This document shows, one piece after another, positions 50,696 to 60,824 of a DNA stretch of 64,000 nt. Source of the stretch: Haloarcula rara (GTDB lineage Archaea; Halobacteriota; Halobacteria; Halobacteriales; Haloarculaceae); the NCBI RefSeq assembly GCF_029338235.1, contig NZ_CP119785.1:1736001-1800000 (forward strand), written 5' to 3'. The notes beneath the pieces were generated by a model. It was not told where the DNA came from. It ran no database searches and was given only the letters and a program-made list of their open reading frames with translations. Numbering within the stretch: position 1 is the first letter of the stretch; every line of letters begins with the position of its first letter. The translations under genes were made by a program, and so were the position numbers.

Positions 50696-52670
50696 AGGGT
50701 CACCACGTCGAGGATGTGGACGATGTTGCCGTCGCCCAGCACCGCGGTTCCCGACAGTCCCGGGGTTCCAGAGAGGATGCCCTCCAGGGGTTTGACCACG
50801 ACCTCCTCCTGGCTGTTGACCGAGTCACAGTGCAAGGCGACCTGGCGCTCGGACTCCCGAATACGGACCAACATTCCGTCGCCGTTTGCCGTCTCGCCGG
50901 GCACGTCGAAGGTATCGTCCAGGTGGATGACGGGGTAGATGTCGTCGTTGTGTTTGATGACCTCGGTCCCGTTGACCTGCTTGACTGAGGAGGTGGCCGT
51001 AATCTCGTCGACGTTCTTGATGGGGACGCCGTACTCCTCGTCGCCCACCTCGACGAACAGCACCTTGACGATGGCCATCGTCACCGGCAGGCGCAGGGCG
51101 ACGGTCGTCCCCTCGCCCGGCGTGGAGTCGACGTTGACCGAGCCGTCCAGTTGCGTGACGGTGTCGTGGACGACGTCCATCCCGACCCCGCGCCCGCTCG
51201 TATCGGTCACCTCGTCGGCCGTCGAGAAGCCCGGGTGGAAGATGAGGTCGTAGATGGCCGAATCGTCCATCGCCTCCAGCTCCTCGGGCGAGCGAACGCC
51301 CTTCTCGATGGCTTTGTTCTTGATGCCCTCGACGTCGAGGCCGGCGCCGTCGTCTTCGACCTCGATGATGACGTGGTCGCGCTCGCGGGACGCGCGCAGG
51401 GTGATGTGGCCGGTCGGCTCCTTGCCCGCGGCCTCTCGCTCGGCCGGCGACTCGATGCCGTGGTCGACCGAATTGCGCAGGATGTGCATCAGCGGGTCCG
51501 AGATCTCGGTGAGAATCGTGCGGTCGAGCTCGATGTCCTCGCCCTCTATCTCGAAGTCGATGTCCTTGTCGAGTTCGCGAGCGAGGTCCCGGACCAGCCG
51601 GGGGAACTTCCCGACGACCTTCTTCAGCGGGATGAGCCGCATGTCCATCACCGTGTTCTGGAGGTTCGCCGTTATCTTGTCCAGCTCGTTGAGCGTCTCG
51701 CCCGCGGAATCGAGGTCCTCGGTCTCGACGGACCGGCGCAGCTTGATGCGGCTGGTCACCAGCTGCTCGACCAGCCCGTGGAGGTCGTCGAGCTGGTCGA
51801 CGTCGACGCGCACCGACTTTATCTCGTCGACGCTGTGTTCGTCCTCGCCGCCGCTGTCGGCTGTCCCGCCCGCATCGCCCGTTCCGGCCGCGGCTACGCC
51901 GTCGGTGTCGGGCGACGCCGCGGACAGGCTGTCGGTGACGTCCGTCGCGGTGAAGCGCTCGACCTTGCCGACAGCGTCCAGTTCGGCGTCGACCGTCGCG
52001 GCGTCGCTTGCGTCGAGATAGAGGTCGAACGTGTCCTCGAACTCGCCGTCCTCGATGTCCGCTCGGTCCGGCTCGAACGCGAGGATATCGAAGACGTCCT
52101 CGACGGCCTCAAGTGCCAGCATCGAGTCCACACCCAGCATATCCGAGTCGCCGACGTCGACGGCCACGTGGACCACGCGCCCGTCGGCCTCGTCCGGGTC
52201 GATATCGGGGTCGATATCGTCGGCAGCCGGGCCACCGTCGTCGTCCGCCGATTCGGCGGCCGCTGCCGACCCGTCACCGCCGGCAGCATCGGCTCCCTCT
52301 TCGAGGACGGTCCGCAGCTGGGCCACCAGTTCGTCGGAGTTCGTGGTGGACTCGCCCTCGGCCTCGATTTCGTTGACGATGACCTCTATCTGGTCGACAC
52401 CGGCGAAGATGAGGTCCATCACGTCCGGGTTCACTTCCATCTCGCCCTGTCGCATGGCGTCGAGCAGGTCCTCCATCGCGTGGGCGAGGTTCGCCGCGTC
52501 GTCAAAGCCCATCGCGCCGAAGTTCCCCTTCAGCGTGTGCGCGGTGCGGAAGATGGAGTCCATCGCCGCCTCGTCGGCGGGGTCCGATTCCAGGTCGAGC
52601 AAGGAGTTGTTCAGCTCGGTTATCGCTTCCTCGCTCTCCCGAATGAATGCGTCTAGGTACTGGTCGTCCA

Positions 52671-52671
<1 letters not shown>
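50692..52671 (-). CDS. cheA: Chemotaxis histidine kinase CheA
   Basis: 659 aa. P1 phosphotransfer domain with His45 (FRTAHTLKGNFG). An acidic linker with a CheY-binding P2-like domain (about 150-260) follows, then dimerisation P3, HATPase P4 with ILRNSVDHGIESPAER (N-box), GLDVEGIKNKAIEKG and DTSGRGVGMDVV, and a CheW-like P5 (about 510-659). Autophosphorylates in response to receptors and passes phosphate to CheY and CheB. Start shares a base with the stop of cheB. Confidence 0.97.
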
Positions 52672-53744
<1,073 letters not shown>

Positions 53745-53823
53745 CGTCAGCTCGGCCCCTGTGGGCTGTGTTTCGTGTGTGGGCGGAACATCTGCATAGC
53801 TACGCGGAACTCCCAACCGGCCC

Positions 53824-53880
53824 AAAATAAAGACTCCGCCCACGTAATCAAAGTTGATAGTCCAGCACACAGCCTTTTAT
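53824..53880. promoter_or_regulatory. Shared cheB/cheW promoter with central palindrome
   Basis: AATC-AAAGTT-GATA at 53846-53859 lies in the middle. A TATA element toward cheB (AAAATAAA on the top strand, 53824-53831) is 14 bp to one side, and one toward cheW (TTTTAT, 53875-53880) is 15 bp to the other, so one site could act on both. See the motility operator finding. Confidence 0.65.
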
Positions 53881-53914
53881 AGACCTACCGACCAGGTTGA
53901 GATATCCAGCAGCT

Positions 53915-54349
53915 ATGTCCGCACAGTCAACTACAACCGGCCAGGTGCTCGAATTCAAGCTCGGCGAGGAGACCTACTGTGTCAGTATCGGCTACGTCAC
54001 CGAGATAGTCGACGTGGGAGAGCTGACACAGGTCCCCAACGCCCCGGCCCACGTCGAGGGCGTGATGGACTTGCGCGGACGGACGACGTCCATCGTCGAC
54101 CCCAAGACCGTCTTCGGCATTCGCGACGACGGCGACGGCCAGCGGATAATCGTCTTCGACCCCGACATCGTCCAGGACCAGGGCGCGGCTGGCTGGCTCG
54201 TCGACGAAGTGTACCAGGTCGTCCAAGTGACGCCGGACCAGATAGACCAGTCCCCGGCAAACGACTCCGGGTCGATCCGCGGCGTCGTCAAGCGCGACGA
54301 CGAGTTCGTCATCTGGGTCGACCCGGCGATGGTTCACAGCGCCCAGTGA
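53915..54349 (+). CDS. cheW: Chemotaxis adaptor CheW
   Basis: 144 aa, CheW fold. LEFKLGEETYCVSIGYVTEIV, VPNAPAHVEGVMDLRGRTTSIV (the family core) and FVIWVDPAMVH. Bridges receptors and CheA. Start MSAQSTTTG at 53915, about 34 bp after the TATA-like TTTTAT. Divergent from cheBAR. Confidence 0.96.
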   Translation: MSAQSTTTGQVLEFKLGEETYCVSIGYVTEIVDVGELTQVPNAPAHVEGVMDLRGRTTSIVDPKTVFGIRDDGDGQRIIVFDPDIVQDQGAAGWLVDEVYQVVQVTPDQIDQSPANDSGSIRGVVKRDDEFVIWVDPAMVHSAQ

Positions 54350-54423
54350 CGCCCCCGAGCGTGTCGGGCAACAAGAGTTTTTAACAACAGCGAACGACCA
54401 ACAGGTATCCACCTCCGATCAAT

Positions 54424-55149
54424 ATGATACAGCTAACGAAAACGGGCATCGACGGTCTCGACGATATCCTCAACGGCGGCATTGTGAAAGACTCCACGAC
54501 GCTGATAAGCGGAAATCCCGGCGCCGGGAAGTCGATACTCTGTCTCCAGTACATCTACAACGGCGTGGAGATGTTCGACGAGAAAGGCATCTACCTCTCC
54601 TTTGAGGAGAACGAAAAAGACCTCCGGGAGGCCGCCGAGTCTATCGGCTTCGATAAGTGGCCCGAGTACGTCGACAACGGCGATATCAAGGTGTACGACA
54701 AGCAGGTCCTGCTCCGTGAGAACGATTTCTCTTCCTCGCTGGAAATCCTCCTTGACGACCTCGAAGACGACGACTACGACCGGCTCGTGTTGGACTCGCT
54801 GGCGATGTTCCAGCTCTTCTTCGAGAACGAGAAGGAGAAACGCACGTACCTGCTGAAACTCACCGATATCCTCCGGGCGAACGGGCTGACGACCCTGATG
54901 ACCAACGAGCAGGGCGCCGTCTTCCCCGACACCGAGATCGGTCTGGAGAACTATCTCACCGACGGGAACATCTATCTCATCCAGACCCCGACCGACTCCG
55001 GTGTCAGCCGGTACGTCTGGGTCGCCAAGATGCGCAAGCAGAACATCGAGACCGACATCTATCCGATGGAGATCGACTGGGGCGGTATCAAAGTCCACCA
55101 GAACGCAAGCGCCTTCTCGATGATGAGCGAAGAGGAATCGCCGATCTGA
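54424..55149 (+). CDS. KaiC/RAD55-family ATPase
   Basis: 241 aa, one RecA-fold domain. Walker A SGNPGAGKS (Lys36, Ser37), catalytic Glu pair at 61-62 (LSFEENEKDL) and Walker B RLVLDSLAM (Asp124). Full-length single-domain KaiC-like protein, intact. Lies just after cheW on the same strand, in the motility region, which suggests a signalling role; it resembles the ArlH fold but is a separate gene. A run TTTTTAAC lies about 45 bp upstream. Confidence 0.9.
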   Translation: MIQLTKTGIDGLDDILNGGIVKDSTTLISGNPGAGKSILCLQYIYNGVEMFDEKGIYLSFEENEKDLREAAESIGFDKWPEYVDNGDIKVYDKQVLLRENDFSSSLEILLDDLEDDDYDRLVLDSLAMFQLFFENEKEKRTYLLKLTDILRANGLTTLMTNEQGAVFPDTEIGLENYLTDGNIYLIQTPTDSGVSRYVWVAKMRKQNIETDIYPMEIDWGGIKVHQNASAFSMMSEEESPI

Positions 55150-55242
55150 CGCGTTATTACGACGTGAAATGGCACTCTAGAGCGTTCTATCGATTGAAAT
55201 AAGCGTCTGTGAAGAAATCCTTTCACCGGTCGAACCGGCCAG

Positions 55243-55256
55243 TATCATTGCCGATA
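55243..55256. promoter_or_regulatory. TATC-N6-GATA motif upstream of the HTH gene
   Basis: TATC-ATTGCC-GATA, 3 bp upstream of the TATTAAAG box (55261-55268) and 35 bp before the ATG at 55292. One of the repeated motility-region palindromes. Confidence 0.65.
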
Positions 55257-55291
55257 GCTTTATTAAAGTCTGAATTTATGTTTTGATAACG

Positions 55292-55627
55292 ATGGCATCC
55301 GCGGAGCTTCTCCAGACGCTGGGAAACAAATATAGCGCCGAGATACTCGACGCGACTGACGAACCCATCTCGGCACAGGACCTGAGTGACGAACTCGAGA
55401 TCCCAATCGCGACGTGCTATCGGCGGATTGACGAACTGACCGAACACGACCTGCTCGAACTCCACGACAATATCCTCTCCGACGACCGCCGACGCATCAA
55501 AGTCTACCGGCGCAACGTCGACGAGGTTCGGGTAGACTTCGACGACGGCCTGACGATAAACGTCGAGGAACGCTCCGAAGTCACGAACAAACTCGACGAG
55601 GCCTGGCGGACGCTCTCGGACAGATAG
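55292..55627 (+). CDS. Winged-helix transcription regulator (ArsR-like)
   Basis: 111 aa. A DNA-binding winged helix is seen in ELLQTLGNKYSAEILDATDE, SAQDLSDELEIPIATCYRRID and ELTEHDLLELHDN, with a C-terminal beta wing and a helix. Haloarchaeal ArsR/HTH_20-type regulators of this size occur next to archaellum genes. A TTTATTAAAG element precedes the start, and a palindrome lies just upstream. Likely regulates motility or its own membrane neighbour (inference). Confidence 0.87.
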   Translation: MASAELLQTLGNKYSAEILDATDEPISAQDLSDELEIPIATCYRRIDELTEHDLLELHDNILSDDRRRIKVYRRNVDEVRVDFDDGLTINVEERSEVTNKLDEAWRTLSDR

Positions 55628-55640
55628 CCGCCGCCTGCGA

Positions 55641-55680
55641 CCGATTATCAGCCGCTTCTACCCGATTATCAGCAGGGATA
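55641..55680. promoter_or_regulatory. Double CCGATTATCAGC repeat with TATC-N6-GATA, upstream of a membrane gene
   Basis: CCGATTATCAGC at 55641-55652 repeats at 55662-55673, exactly 21 bp apart (two helical turns). The second forms TATC-AGCAGG-GATA (55667-55680), 14 bp before a TTTAAT element (55695-55700) of the gene at 55732. Confidence 0.65.
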
Positions 55681-55731
55681 TTCGCGAGCGTGGATTTAAT
55701 ACAGGTGTTCGCTTACCACCGTCTAGCGCCG

Positions 55732-56007
55732 ATGATAGAACTTATTTACGCCATCTCGACGCTCGTGTTCGTCGTCGCCGGACTTACCATGGTCGGGATG
55801 GCGATGCGGGCGTACGTCCAGACGTCACGGCAGGCGATGCTCTACCTGTCGATCGGGTTCTCGCTTGCGGTTGCGGGTGCCGCTGCGACGATGATCAGCG
55901 CGTTCATCAACGATTTCGACGGAGCTCGGTCGCTCCTGCTGGTCAACAGCGGTCTGACGACGTTTGGTTTCCTGTTCGTGATGTACAGTCTCGTGACCTA
56001 CGAGTGA
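55732..56007 (+). CDS. Small multi-pass membrane protein beside an HTH regulator
   Basis: 91 aa with three hydrophobic helices (MIELIYAISTLVFVVAG, MLYLSIGFSLAVAGAAAT, LLVNSGLTTFGFLFVMYSL). Follows the winged-helix gene by 104 bp on the same strand; this pairing of an ArsR-like regulator and a small membrane protein recurs in haloarchaea. Could signal membrane state to the regulator (inference). Its own promoter carries the 21-bp direct repeat. Confidence 0.8.
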   Translation: MIELIYAISTLVFVVAGLTMVGMAMRAYVQTSRQAMLYLSIGFSLAVAGAAATMISAFINDFDGARSLLLVNSGLTTFGFLFVMYSLVTYE

Positions 56008-56209
56008 ACGACCGCCTCGGGGCCCAACTGTGAGACCGTGTGTCTCGCACCGGTCTCTCCGCTCGACGAATCTGTGCTAGACGGTGATGACCGCTGCCAT
56101 GTGTACTGTGTCACTTAGCTCTGCGGGACCCGCTCGCAGGCCGGCTGCGTGTCGGTGTTGTGACTCACTCTATCTTCAAAAACCGACCTAGAAACCCTCA
56201 AACCCTTGT

Positions 56210-56223
56210 TATCAGCAAAGATA
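56210..56223. promoter_or_regulatory. TATC-N6-GATA motif upstream of archaellin gene 1
   Basis: TATC-AGCAAA-GATA, 13 bp before the TATTATTA element (56237-56244) of the archaellin gene at 56292. Also present before archaellin 2. Confidence 0.7.
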
Positions 56224-56291
56224 TTTCGGGGAGAGGTATTATTACTGGTGAAAGATAGCTTCTGATAGGGTCAGACAGACCTGAACTACCA

Positions 56292-56903
56292 ATGTTCGAC
56301 AAATTACGTAACGACGAGGACCGCGGGCAGGTCGGTATCGGCACGCTCATCGTGTTCATCGCGATGGTGCTGGTGGCGGCCATTGCCGCGGGCGTCCTCA
56401 TCAACACGGCCGGATTCCTCCAGAGCGGTGCCGAAGAGACCGGACAGCAGAGTAGCGACCAAGTGACCAACCGACTGCAGGAAGTGAGTTCGGTCGGTGC
56501 GGTCTCGAACAACAACGTCAGTACGGTCAACATGACCGTCAAGAAGGCTCCCGGAGCGAACAATATCGACCTGAGCACGACGACGCTCCAGTTCGTCCAC
56601 TCCAGTGGCTCGACTGACATGACCTACCGGGAGAACGCCTCGAATGTAGATGAGAGCTCCGAGTTCACTGTCTCTGCAGTTCAAGACGAGGGCGGCGAGT
56701 CGATAGTGGATGGCTCACCAGTTCTGAACGACCCGGCCGACCGGGCCCGAATCACGCTCAACACCTCCCAGATCGTTGGCGAGGGTGGACTGAGTGAGGG
56801 TGACACGGCGACGATCCAGCTGAACACCCAGTCCGGTGGGAACACCGAGATCCGACTGGTCGTTCCCGAGACGCTGTCTGGTGCCGACTCGGTCACCCTC
56901 TAA
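56292..56903 (+). CDS. arlA: Archaellin (filament protein) 1
   Basis: 203 aa filament subunit. Class III signal peptide [12 protein letters not shown] cut before [20 protein letters not shown], the hydrophobic helix that packs in the filament core. Several N-x-S/T sequons (such as VNMTV, ENASN, LNTS) could be glycosylated. Nearly identical to the next gene at both ends, different in the middle (about residues 70-125). Long leader after TATTATTA (56237-56244). Confidence 0.96.
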   Translation: MFDKLRNDEDRGQVGIGTLIVFIAMVLVAAIAAGVLINTAGFLQSGAEETGQQSSDQVTNRLQEVSSVGAVSNNNVSTVNMTVKKAPGANNIDLSTTTLQFVHSSGSTDMTYRENASNVDESSEFTVSAVQDEGGESIVDGSPVLNDPADRARITLNTSQIVGEGGLSEGDTATIQLNTQSGGNTEIRLVVPETLSGADSVTL

Positions 56904-56904
56904 G

Positions 56905-56923
56905 CCTGCGCGCCTCTCTTTTT
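56905..56923 (+). terminator. T-run terminator after archaellin 1
   Basis: CCTGCGCGCCTCTCTTTTT directly after the stop; the same sequence follows archaellin 2 (57758-57776). Confidence 0.5.
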
Positions 56924-57056
56924 ACGCTCTCAGCTTCCGACCAGCGACGGCACCGCCCAGCAAGCCCGGGCGGCTGGTCTCGCGCTCGTGGGTATCTCTT
57001 GGGTGTTTCTCCCCACTCGGGGGATAAAACGGAACTAGAGGCCTCTAGACGCTTGT

Positions 57057-57070
57057 TATCAGCAAAGATA
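57057..57070. promoter_or_regulatory. TATC-N6-GATA motif upstream of archaellin gene 2
   Basis: TATC-AGCAAA-GATA, identical to the archaellin 1 copy and at the same 13-bp distance from TATTATTA (57084-57091). Confidence 0.7.
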
Positions 57071-57138
57071 TTTTGGGGAGAGGTATTATTACTGGTGAAA
57101 GATAGCTTCTGATAGGGTCAGACAGACCTGAACTACCA

Positions 57139-57756
57139 ATGTTCGACAAATTACGTAACGACGAGGACCGCGGGCAGGTCGGTATCGGCACGCTCATCGT
57201 GTTCATCGCGATGGTGCTGGTGGCGGCCATTGCCGCGGGTGTCCTCATCAACACGGCAGGATTCCTCCAGAGCGGTGCCGAGGAGACCGGCCAGCAGAGT
57301 AGCGACCAAGTGACCAACCGACTGCAGGAAGTGAGTTCGGTCGGTGTCGTGGCTGATAACGGTAGCGCTGACGGCAACGTCAGCACAGTCAATCTCACGG
57401 TGAAGAAAGCCCCCGGGGCGAACAACATCGACCTGAGCACGACGACGCTCCAGTTCGTCCACTCCAGTGGCTCGACTGACCTGACGTATCTAGACGGCGC
57501 TGCGAACGATACGAGGTTCAGTGTCAGCACGGTTCAGGACGAGGGCGGCGAGTCGATAGTGGATGGCTCACCAGTTCTGAACGATCCGGCCGACCGGGCC
57601 CGAATCACGCTCAACACCAGCGCGATTATCGACGACTACGGTCTGGCGGAAGGTGACACGGCGACGATCCAGCTGAACACCCAGTCCGGTGGGAACACCG
57701 AGATCCGACTGGTCGTTCCCGAGACGCTGTCTGGTGCCGACTCGGTCACCCTCTAA
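57139..57756 (+). CDS. arlA: Archaellin (filament protein) 2
   Basis: 205 aa. Identical to archaellin 1 for the first 69 residues (signal peptide cut before QVGIGT) and over most of the C-terminal 70 residues; the middle differs ([29 protein letters not shown]). The upstream 87 bp is a copy of that of archaellin 1 with one mismatch (56227 versus 57074). Two filament proteins under matching promoters would be made together. Confidence 0.96.
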   Translation: MFDKLRNDEDRGQVGIGTLIVFIAMVLVAAIAAGVLINTAGFLQSGAEETGQQSSDQVTNRLQEVSSVGVVADNGSADGNVSTVNLTVKKAPGANNIDLSTTTLQFVHSSGSTDLTYLDGAANDTRFSVSTVQDEGGESIVDGSPVLNDPADRARITLNTSAIIDDYGLAEGDTATIQLNTQSGGNTEIRLVVPETLSGADSVTL

Positions 57757-57757
57757 G

Positions 57758-57776
57758 CCTGCGCGCCTCTCTTTTT
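57758..57776 (+). terminator. T-run terminator after archaellin 2
   Basis: Same CCTGCGCGCCTCTCTTTTT run as after archaellin 1, directly past the stop. Confidence 0.5.
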
Positions 57777-57832
57777 CGTTCTCGACCTCGACCAGCGACG
57801 GAATTATACCGCTTCCTCACACACTGTAGTAC

Positions 57833-58396
57833 ATGAGCCGGGGGCCCGACGAACCGAATCCGGAAGACGGCAAGATTCTCTCCCCCGAAGAGCTCGAGCT
57901 CGGAGACGACGAACACGTCACCCAGATCGACGAGGGTCGATACGTCGTCTCGCCGGACGTGCGCGACGACGACGACAGCTACGGCGGCACGCCGTCGATG
58001 CCGGAGCCGGACCCCGAGCCCCCGTCGGAACCCCAGACCCCGGAGTTCACCGATGGCAACGTCCACGAGTGGCTCGCAGAGCAGATGGCCGACTCGAACG
58101 CCCGCTACGGCTTCGACGTGACCGCGAAGTTCGACGGCGAGGTCGACCAGCAGCGGCTCACCTCAAACGACATCGTCACCGTCTTCGAGACGCTCATGCT
58201 CTGGTACGGCCGCCAGATGGACGGCTCGACGGACGTCCAGGACGTGCTCGGTATCCTGCTCTCGGAGTCGAACGTCCCGGTGAAGTACCCGCCCGGCAGC
58301 ATCAAGACGCTGGCCCGCTCGACCGGTCTCAGTCCCGACGACTCCATCGCGGACCTCATTGACGCCATCGAAGAGCGCGACGGCGCGAAGCTGTAG
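57833..58396 (+). CDS. Acidic protein of the motility cluster, DUF7500-like
   Basis: 187 aa. A disordered acidic, proline-rich N-terminus (about 1-75: DDDDSYGGTPSMPEPDPEPP) is followed by a helical domain with NVHEWLAEQMADSNARYGFD, QRLTSNDIVTVFETLMLWY and SIKTLARSTGLSPDDSIADL. I know a haloarchaeal family of this kind (DUF7500) without function. Between archaellins and cheY, so probably motility-related. Confidence 0.8.
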   Translation: MSRGPDEPNPEDGKILSPEELELGDDEHVTQIDEGRYVVSPDVRDDDDSYGGTPSMPEPDPEPPSEPQTPEFTDGNVHEWLAEQMADSNARYGFDVTAKFDGEVDQQRLTSNDIVTVFETLMLWYGRQMDGSTDVQDVLGILLSESNVPVKYPPGSIKTLARSTGLSPDDSIADLIDAIEERDGAKL

Positions 58397-58474
58397 CGAC
58401 GGTCGGTCGTTCGGGGTGCCATTGTGGCCCCTCGTGTCGACGGCACGACTTGTTCAACCGGTCGCAGTCGGTGG

Positions 58475-58488
58475 TATCACACGCGATA
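58475..58488. promoter_or_regulatory. TATC-N6-GATA motif upstream of cheY
   Basis: TATC-ACACGC-GATA, 13 bp before the ATTTATC element (58502-58508) and 44 bp before the cheY start at 58533. Confidence 0.7.
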
Positions 58489-58532
58489 ATTTACGGGTCA
58501 CATTTATCCCGGTCATGACGGTAGTAGCGGTC

Positions 58533-58892
58533 ATGCCAGACGTACTGATTGCCGACGACTCGGAGTTCATGCGGAACCTCCTGCGGGAGATCCTCGAAGA
58601 GGACCACACTATCGTCGGGGAAGTCGAGAACGGCGTCGAAGCGGTCGAAGTGTACAAGGAACAGACCCCGGACCTGGTGATGATGGACATCGTGATGCCC
58701 ATCCGGGACGGTATCGAGGCGACGAGCGAGATCAAGGACTCGAACCCGAACGCGAACGTCATCATGTGCACCAGTGTCGGCCAGGAAGAGAAGATGAAAG
58801 AGGCGGTCAAGGCCGGCGCCGACGGCTACATCACCAAACCCTTCCAGAAACCCAGCGTGATGGAGGCTATCGAGGACGTCGTCCCCTCATAG
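58533..58892 (+). CDS. cheY: Chemotaxis response regulator CheY
   Basis: 119 aa receiver. Acidic pair Asp8/Asp9 (IADDSEF), phospho-Asp52 (MMDIVMP), Thr80 (IMCTSVG) and Lys102 (ITKPF) are all in place. Phosphorylated by CheA; archaeal CheY binds CheF to reverse the motor. Start MPDVLIADDSEF chosen since a longer frame runs upstream. Followed by cheC with no gap. Confidence 0.97.
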   Translation: MPDVLIADDSEFMRNLLREILEEDHTIVGEVENGVEAVEVYKEQTPDLVMMDIVMPIRDGIEATSEIKDSNPNANVIMCTSVGQEEKMKEAVKAGADGYITKPFQKPSVMEAIEDVVPS

Positions 58893-60110
58893 ATGAACGT
58901 CGATATCCAGTCGCTCGGCACGTTCAACCAGCTCGCCCACGAAGGGGCCAAGCAGGCCACCCAGTCGCTGGCCCAGATGACCGGCATCGACGCCGTCGTC
59001 GACGTGACCAAGATCACGCTGCTTGACCGCGCCGACATCGGTGAGGACCTCGCGGGGCGAGACTTCGTCGGCGTGCAGTTCGAGTACGAGGGCGTCCTGG
59101 AGGGCGACACGGTTCTGGTCTTCGACGCCGAGTCGGCCGACACCATCGCCGACGCGTTGATGGCCGGCGCCAGCGACGACCCCGGGATGGCCCAGAGCGC
59201 CGTCAAGGAGATCGGCAACATCATGATGAGCGGTTTCATCGACGGTTGGGCCGACTACCTGGACTCGACTATCGACCACTCGCCGCCCGAATACATCGAG
59301 AAGTCGGGCGCGGCGGTGCTCCCTGAGGCCCCCGAGACCGGCGACCACCGCCAGGTGTTCGTCTTCAAATCCGAGATCGAGTGGGTCGGTGAGTCGGTGA
59401 ACTTCTACATCTACATGCTCCCCGAGTACGAGCCGCTCGCCGAGGCGATGGTCGAGAGCGTCGACACCGAGGGCGACGCTATCCCCATCGACAAGCTCCA
59501 GACGTTCAACGAGATGACGACGAAGGGGACCCAGCAGGCCGCCGACAACGTCGAGATGATGACGGGGATTCCGACGGAGGCCGAGGTCACCCAGATAAGC
59601 TTCGCGCCCATCGAGGACGTGCCAAAGCAGATCGGGACCGACACTTACGTCGGCACGGTCGTCGAGTTCACCGGCGTCCCCAGTGGCTACCTCATGGTGC
59701 TCTTTGACGAGGTCTCGGCCGTCAACGTCGCCGAGGCGATGATGCCCGTCGAGATGGACGGCGACGGTCTTGACGACCAGCACAAGGCCGCCATCGAGGA
59801 GCTAGGCAACATCATGACCAGCGGCTTCGTCGACGGCTGGGCGAACGTCCTCCAGACGTCAGTCGACCACACGCCGCCGAAACTCGTCCACGACATGGGC
59901 CGGGCCATCGTGGACCCGCTTGCGGCACAGGTCGGCCAGCACCAGGAGCACGCCTTTATCATCGACTCGAAGATGCAGACCGACGATATCGAGTTCAGCG
60001 CGGAGATACACGCGCTCCCGAACGAACAGGAACTTCGGGCGGCGCTCGACGACCTGGACGTCGACCGGGCCGACGAGACCGAGGCCGACGTCGAACAGAT
60101 ATTCGAATAA
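58893..60110 (+). CDS. cheC: Double CheC-type phosphatase
   Basis: 405 aa of two CheC domains (about 1-195 and 200-385), each with one phosphatase motif: KEIGNIMMSGFIDGW and EELGNIMTSGFVDGW. CheC dephosphorylates CheY-P and binds CheD. A standard CheC domain holds two such motifs, so this double protein keeps one per half. Ends with an acidic tail. Shares one base with cheD (TAATG). Confidence 0.9.
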   Translation: MNVDIQSLGTFNQLAHEGAKQATQSLAQMTGIDAVVDVTKITLLDRADIGEDLAGRDFVGVQFEYEGVLEGDTVLVFDAESADTIADALMAGASDDPGMAQSAVKEIGNIMMSGFIDGWADYLDSTIDHSPPEYIEKSGAAVLPEAPETGDHRQVFVFKSEIEWVGESVNFYIYMLPEYEPLAEAMVESVDTEGDAIPIDKLQTFNEMTTKGTQQAADNVEMMTGIPTEAEVTQISFAPIEDVPKQIGTDTYVGTVVEFTGVPSGYLMVLFDEVSAVNVAEAMMPVEMDGDGLDDQHKAAIEELGNIMTSGFVDGWANVLQTSVDHTPPKLVHDMGRAIVDPLAAQVGQHQEHAFIIDSKMQTDDIEFSAEIHALPNEQELRAALDDLDVDRADETEADVEQIFE

Positions 60111-60631
60111 TGAAAGTCTACGACGGCAGCCAGACGGAGTCGGGCGAGGAGGCCAAGCCCGAGCGATTGAAAGTCGGCATCGCGGAGTACGAGGTGACGA
60201 CCGACTCGGCGGTGTTGACGACCAGCGGCCTGGGCTCCTGTATCGGTATCGCGCTGTACGACGAGCCGACGGGTGCTGCCGGACTGGTCCACATCATGCT
60301 GCCCACTGCCGAGGACGTCGAGGGGGGCAACCGGGCGAAGTTCGCCGACACTGGCGTCACCGAACTGGTCGAGGCGCTCGAGGCCGTCGGCGCCTCGGCG
60401 GAGACCATGCAGGCCAAGATCGCCGGCGGCAGCGATATGCTTGACTTCTCGGAGAACGGCTCCTCTATCGGGTCGCGCAACCTCGACCAGGTTCGAGCGA
60501 CGCTCTCGGAGTTCGACATCCCCATCGCCGGCGAGGACGTCGGTGGGGACCACGGCCGGTCGCTCAGGCTGGAAGCAGACTCCGGCGATCTCGTCGTCAA
60601 GAGCGCAAACACCGAGTCGGTCGTTCTCTGA
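60110..60631 (+). CDS. cheD: Chemoreceptor glutamine deamidase CheD
   Basis: 173 aa. Catalytic Cys44 (GLGSCIGIAL) and His61 (GLVHIMLP). CheD deamidates receptor glutamines and is stimulated or bound by CheC, which precedes it. Other family landmarks: AKIAGGSDMLDF and IPIAGEDVGGDHGRSL. Cytosolic. Confidence 0.96.
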   Translation: MKVYDGSQTESGEEAKPERLKVGIAEYEVTTDSAVLTTSGLGSCIGIALYDEPTGAAGLVHIMLPTAEDVEGGNRAKFADTGVTELVEALEAVGASAETMQAKIAGGSDMLDFSENGSSIGSRNLDQVRATLSEFDIPIAGEDVGGDHGRSLRLEADSGDLVVKSANTESVVL

Positions 60632-60824
60632 TTTCCGCGACTGAAACTGGGGCCCACTGTCGAGCGCCGTGTCGCGTCAGACGGATGGCAGTCGTGTGTC
60701 TGCTTCGAGCGCGACTCTCAGACGCTCTATCGGCACATCTCCAGTCGAAACGGTGGCTGGTATCGCCAATCCAGCAAAAAGTTACTTGATTTAACAACCC
60801 AAGGAGTTTAACTAACGGTTTTGT

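Noticed and set aside
51151..52656. A 501-codon plus-strand frame opposite cheA
   Set aside because: Antisense to CheA and rich in Arg/Gly with no domain; rejected as a shadow.
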